Positions 7,801-10,593 of a DNA stretch of 10,593 nucleotides are shown here, piece after piece. Where the stretch lies: positions 1-10,593 of the forward strand of contig JAKAYH010000044.1 of assembly GCA_021826835.1 (NCBI GenBank). Direction: 5' to 3'. Numbering within the stretch: position 1 is the stretch's first letter; each line of letters opens with the position of its first letter. The notes beneath the pieces were generated by a model. The model was not told the origin of the DNA and ran no database searches. It saw nothing but the letters and a program-made list of their open reading frames with translations. This stretch comes from Thermoplasmata archaeon. GTDB lineage: Archaea > Thermoplasmatota > Thermoplasmata > Thermoplasmatales > Thermoplasmataceae. Position numbers and translations under genes: made by a program.

Positions 7801-10279
7801 AAATGTGAACCAAAGATATTTTCTTAATCCGAATGCAGTTACTTTACGTCCTGCTCTTTTCGATGATTGGTACAGATGTAAAGGTTGCCATGAGTTCACT
7901 CCAATAGGAATAAACGGAAGATGTGAACAATGCGGTGGAGAGATTAAAAAGGTTGAATTAGATGATATGCATCTAATTGCTAGGAAGGAATTATTTAGAG
8001 ATCCTTGCAAAGATATATTTAATGGGAACCGCAAACCATTCACCTTAAGGTCTGAGGAGCATTCAGCACAGGTATCGTCTAAGGATAAATCAGATATATT
8101 TTCACCATCTGAAAGGTACGAACTACTTTTTCAAGATATCATGATAAGTGATAACACGAATGAACAACCAGTTGATATTTTGAGCTCGACAACAACTATG
8201 GAGGTTGGAATAGATATTGGAAGTTTAACCGGAGTAGGTATGAGAACAATACCTCCTTTGCCAGCAAATTACCAGCAAAGGGCAGGAAGAGCAGGAAGAA
8301 GGGGCGCTTCTTTGTCTACAATAATAACATATGCGGACAACTCGCCCTACGAAACTTACAATTTCAATCACCCAGAACTTTTAATCGGGGCTCAAAATGC
8401 AGAACCAATTATTTATATACATAATAAGAAAATCATAGAGCGACATGTCAATGCGACTTTAATCCAAAAATTTTTTCAGAAAGTGCCAATTCCACGGACA
8501 GCAGATGTTTTCAGTTCATTGGGTACTGCTGATGAATTTTTCAAGGGTAATGGGGGCTTTTCTTTAATTGAATTTAGGGAATGGGTCCAAAAGGAAGTCA
8601 AGGATGCGAAATCGACTAATGCTAAGAATATCGCAACAATACTCCCCGATAGTCTAGAAGGGATTCGCTCTGAAGATCCACAATGGAAGGAGAAATTCAT
8701 AAAGGAAACTGCATCTAACTTCGTTGATTCTTTGAATAAATTATCGACAACAAATTATTGGGATTCGACAAGTGATGAGGATTATAACTTACTTACAGCA
8801 TTGCTGGATTCTGCTCTTCTCCCTACATTTTCTTTTCCTATAGACGTTTGCACTTTTTCTGTATTTGACGATAATCCTAACGGGAATAGAGTTAAAACGA
8901 AATATGAAATTGGACAGGATCTCAAACAGGCCTTATCAGAGTACGTCCCAAGTCGACAGATAGTTGTTGATAAGAAGACATATACTTCCTATGGACTATA
9001 TTTCCCATTTGCAGTAGACCCTATTAATAGGGCAAAAAAAGTTGGGTGGGATTCCCTAAAATGGTTGAATTATTGTACAAGGTGCAAAACCATTTTAACA
9101 GAAAATGATGTTGATTTGTCCCAGTCTAATGAGACGTGCAGAATTACTTCATGTGGAGCTCCAGTAAAATCAGTGAGGATATACAAACCGGAAGGATTTT
9201 CACCTGAAGTTAAAAACAGAAGAGTTGACGAAGGTGAAAAGAAGGAAGTCAATAGAATTTATGCACAAGCTGCTAAATTTCCGCTATCATCAAATGAGAA
9301 CGAAGATGTAGATAAAACCAAGTCTTCTGGGACAAAAAATGGAATTGTTTATCATAGCCGAGATAAAGAATTGGAGGTAGTAAATTTTGGCCCTAATGAA
9401 GAAGGCTTCATGATTTGCAGAGAATGTGGTGCTATTGGAGATAATGCTGCATTAATAAAATCACATAACCGACCATATCCAGTATTTAGTAAAGGATCGA
9501 AAATATCCGATCAGTGCCATGGTAGTTCACCCATAGTGACTTCTTTCGGTTTCTCTTTTCACTCCGATATTACTGTACTAAGAGTAAAATTTACCGGAGA
9601 TTTTAGACTTGAATATGATAGACCCTGGTTCGAAACAGCATGCCAGTCGTTTTCTGAGGCCTTAATTATAGGAGCAACAAGAACACTTACAATAGAACCC
9701 AAAGAATTATCTGGAAATTATAGGGTTCTAGATCCTACGATGGAAGATATGGATAAAGGAATAACTGGATATGTCGAATTTTTCTTATATGATACAACTT
9801 CCGGTGGAGCAGGTTTCTCTGGAGAGGTTTTTGAGAGATTTGTTGAAGTTCTTAAGACAACTAAAAAATTACTTTCTGAGTGTGAATGCGAACAATCTTG
9901 TCCTTCTTGTCTTAGAACTTATACTAATAGGATTTGGCACGAAAATCTAGACAGGTATTTGGCATTAGATCTATTAAATTATATTTCATTTGGATCACTG
10001 CCTATTCCAAGTGAAGCACGTACCAAAATATTCTTATCTAGACTAGATAAAACTCTAAAGTTGATGGATGAGAATTTACAAACAAATATCCAGAGTAAAT
10101 CTGCTAACCTAAATGTTAAGTTAAATAGTAAGGAAGTGAGAGTATATTTGAAATCATGCATGACAAAAACTCCTGTCACAACAAACTCAGTTGTTTATAT
10201 TTCTGATTTTGAATTGCTTCATTCATTACCTACCGTTGCAGGCGAGGTAATGAAAAGTTTAAAAAGGCTAATGACATAA
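4814..10279 (+). CDS. druE: DruE, giant Druantia DEAH-box helicase with C-terminal DUF1998
   Basis: 1821 residues, a superfamily 2 helicase expected to translocate on nucleic acid using ATP. RecA lobe 1: Q-type motif PPYEHQFKSL (about 88-97), Walker A SSGTGSGKTE with K114, motif Ia LYPMNALVSDQ (146-156), TNYSMLEYML (280-289), DEAH 318-321 and motif III SSAS (354-357). Lobe 2: VLCFSDGRQ (738-746), motif V TTMEVGIDIG (1127-1136) and motif VI QRAGRAGRRG (1155-1164). About 380 residues separate the lobes and carry C523/C528/C552/C554 and a lone CPAC (684-687). A zinc ribbon, C1022/C1025/C1037/C1040, is inserted within lobe 2. After lobe 2 come C1421/C1424/C1442/C1447, C1535/C1538 and then DUF1998 (about 1578-1710) with GGAG (1664-1667) and the cluster C1690/C1692/C1696/C1699. 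All catalytic motifs are intact. DruE is the component shared by all Druantia types; DruA at the head of the same operon points to type I. The start is TTG with a strong ribosome binding site, 2 bases after the previous stop. Confidence 0.93.
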   Translation: MVSPADAIRSITRRHIEFLEATYHISNERLIKERKQLMEEGTVFTEPWIEGTPRYKSGKGFNELNVDNCVKSILKELQNIGLVFPPYEHQFKSLESFFSENKNLVISSGTGSGKTEIFLFSLIGMLAKEANRGISNKMRAVRTIVLYPMNALVSDQLARVRRLLGNDSGSQAILNIFGRKIQFGMYTSRTPYHGVYDEKKNDSRIKPVIEYFVKLKKENKDLYEELSGKGRIPTKDLEGFSNGGRKQERYRTQLGDTELYTRQEMLFPNEYGGVPDLLITNYSMLEYMLLRPIEQPFFESTREWLHADEKNQLLLVIDEAHLYRGAQGAEVAMLIRRLLNHLGIGQNRVRFILSSASLGDPKKLNDMGALFGSNLTGADRNTFNVITGERMPLDTSSHLFDNLDIESLTSVKDDAEEIVHDIIDSLNWELKFSPEGKDFGNKLGEKLINERLFRTLYDRITGKPASLSSLSKTLFPDVDIRTSEDATLNLLFLSSKATFENGEKLLPSRIHIIFKGLPKLYICVNPNCTAKRVEDENNKLLGKMFTEPRFQCDCGARVFELLTDRDCGSSYIKAYRKSSDAPLDIVFLWDEIQKGKYNSNTADSEFDELHILMEEPRKDPDRSKDGPLSLYDRTPKSYLNIYTGHITEDISDKDETDFITIWVPQEMTDPDSNNYSTLWSWKRCPACGRRKKRLDTEVPIMDLETKGEEPFANIIKELFLIQPPDSKKENLPNRGKKVLCFSDGRQKAARLARDLQRSVEKDSFREMVIEVVKTAKGKTLYSLYPIFVLLSSRFNVGFFDDEDSVDNYSGSRTLFETSKSKNNLERIALDYGETVEELINDEDFYDQMNSDRPPQFNMALLRSLGNKYYSMRAVLTAFVEPSNEVFEAIKRNNDGIGVEILEGLLLHIIQNALSEEAFDKDHITDLQRQLTRQSINKPTGWQRKDGEGLGMDELIPKDIFQLVDLKFTEDQINAFRRSLIKTSELNGIRIPKLFDVNVNQRYFLNPNAVTLRPALFDDWYRCKGCHEFTPIGINGRCEQCGGEIKKVELDDMHLIARKELFRDPCKDIFNGNRKPFTLRSEEHSAQVSSKDKSDIFSPSERYELLFQDIMISDNTNEQPVDILSSTTTMEVGIDIGSLTGVGMRTIPPLPANYQQRAGRAGRRGASLSTIITYADNSPYETYNFNHPELLIGAQNAEPIIYIHNKKIIERHVNATLIQKFFQKVPIPRTADVFSSLGTADEFFKGNGGFSLIEFREWVQKEVKDAKSTNAKNIATILPDSLEGIRSEDPQWKEKFIKETASNFVDSLNKLSTTNYWDSTSDEDYNLLTALLDSALLPTFSFPIDVCTFSVFDDNPNGNRVKTKYEIGQDLKQALSEYVPSRQIVVDKKTYTSYGLYFPFAVDPINRAKKVGWDSLKWLNYCTRCKTILTENDVDLSQSNETCRITSCGAPVKSVRIYKPEGFSPEVKNRRVDEGEKKEVNRIYAQAAKFPLSSNENEDVDKTKSSGTKNGIVYHSRDKELEVVNFGPNEEGFMICRECGAIGDNAALIKSHNRPYPVFSKGSKISDQCHGSSPIVTSFGFSFHSDITVLRVKFTGDFRLEYDRPWFETACQSFSEALIIGATRTLTIEPKELSGNYRVLDPTMEDMDKGITGYVEFFLYDTTSGGAGFSGEVFERFVEVLKTTKKLLSECECEQSCPSCLRTYTNRIWHENLDRYLALDLLNYISFGSLPIPSEARTKIFLSRLDKTLKLMDENLQTNIQSKSANLNVKLNSKEVRVYLKSCMTKTPVTTNSVVYISDFELLHSLPTVAGEVMKSLKRLMT

Positions 10280-10286
10280 ATAATTG

Positions 10287-10313
10287 ATTTTATTTAGATT
10301 GTATCGCTTTTTC
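10287..10313 (+). terminator. T-rich terminator candidate after druE
   Basis: GATTTTATTT starting at 10286 and the run TTTTT at 10308-10312 follow the druE stop within 35 bases. Archaeal RNA polymerase stops at such oligo-T tracts without needing a hairpin, and none is seen here. This is weak evidence taken alone, but the place is right for the end of the operon, and a separate promoter follows near 10500. Confidence 0.35.
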
Positions 10314-10460
10314 TGAAGTATTGCTATATTATTTCCTACTGTCAGTAGATGGATATAACCTAAACCTATATGTCATAATGATACTTTAAATCCTGCGTAT
10401 CTCCATCCCACAATATGACACACTTCCTAAATATTTCACCGTTTTCAATACTATTCCAAG

Positions 10461-10477
10461 TCGGGAAGACTTCCCGA
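10461..10477. promoter_or_regulatory. Perfect 8+1+8 palindrome, possible operator
   Basis: TCGGGAAG-A-CTTCCCGA is an exact inverted repeat with a single central base. It lies about 20 bases upstream of the TATA box of the next gene, where archaeal activators or repressors commonly bind. As RNA it could fold into a 6-bp stem with a 5-base loop, but no T-run follows, so a terminator is less likely. It stands out as G+C-rich in an A+T-rich spacer. The binding protein is unknown. Confidence 0.45.
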
Positions 10478-10498
10478 ATACAGTGATTAAACAACACT

Positions 10499-10506
10499 TA
10501 AATATT
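10499..10506 (+). promoter_or_regulatory. TATA-box candidate for the downstream gene
   Basis: TAAATATT, centred about 23 bases before ATG 10525, repeats the arrangement seen at the head of the defence operon: a TATA-like box, no ribosome binding site, and a start codon where transcription should begin. This suggests a second leaderless message and a transcription unit separate from druE. Confidence 0.45.
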
Positions 10507-10524
10507 TTTCAAAAATACCCTTTC

Positions 10525-10593
10525 ATGTCGCTGTATGGATACATTCCAGCCTTAATTACCGTTGTGTTGATGGCTGTGACCATGTACCTTGTA
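10525..10593 (+). CDS. 5' end of a gene for a membrane or exported protein (partial, right edge)
   Basis: The frame from ATG 10525 is open to the window edge, giving 23 residues. After a short start, MSLYGY, the sequence is a hydrophobic stretch (IPALITVVLMAVTMYLV) fitting a first membrane segment or an uncleaved signal anchor. No charged residue is seen, so orientation cannot be judged. The start is chosen from the TATA spacing, since no ribosome binding site is present. G+C is 30 of 69 bases, closer to the left flank than to the defence operon, so it is probably host backbone. The family cannot be named from 23 residues. Confidence 0.5.
   Translation, partial: MSLYGYIPALITVVLMAVTMYLV

Noticed and set aside
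7576..8043. Reverse-strand open frame of 155 codons inside druE
   Set aside because: It is antisense to the zinc-ribbon part of druE, with low-complexity Ser/Leu/Pro composition and no start signals. druE reads through the region without defect.

Overview
The window looks like a piece of an archaeal chromosome, most likely from a methanogen-type euryarchaeon. The evidence is indirect. The two promoters I can make out have a BRE/TATA-box or TATA-box layout about 25 bases before a start codon with no leader. The internal genes use GGAGG-type ribosome binding sites, and arginine is mostly AGA/AGG. No rRNA or other taxonomic marker is present, so genus and even domain stay unproven.

Layout: (1) Positions 3-161 hold the 3' end of an unidentified gene. 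(2) Positions 162-596 are about 435 bases with no convincing gene, ending in a strong TATA promoter. (3) Positions 597-10279 hold a tight same-strand operon: a 47-codon small ORF, druA (743-2146), a 541-aa protein with a CoiA-like zinc motif (2147-3772), a 348-aa protein of unknown function (3765-4811), and the 1821-aa helicase druE (4814-10279). Neighbouring genes touch, overlap or lie 2 bases apart. (4) Positions 10280-10524 hold a T-rich terminator candidate, a perfect palindrome and a TATA box. (5) Position 10525 starts a new gene for a membrane or exported protein, cut by the window edge.

The operon is a Druantia-type anti-phage defence locus. DruA (DUF4338) plus a giant DEAH helicase with a C-terminal DUF1998 domain is the diagnostic pair of type I Druantia. 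The order DruA - accessory proteins - DruE matches type I, but only two full-sized proteins lie between them instead of the three (DruB, DruC, DruD) of the Escherichia coli system. A short leaderless reading frame also precedes druA. The close spacing suggests the products are made together and probably act as one complex around the DruE motor. I see no recognisable nuclease or methyltransferase motif in the operon, so the effector activity cannot be read from sequence.

The operon is richer in A+T than its flanks: 173 G/C of 480 bases (36%) in eight sampled 60-base lines, against 74/161 (46%) in the left partial gene and 30/69 (43%) in the right one. That fits a horizontally acquired defence cassette. 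No integrase, insertion sequence, tRNA, CRISPR array or att-like repeat was seen.
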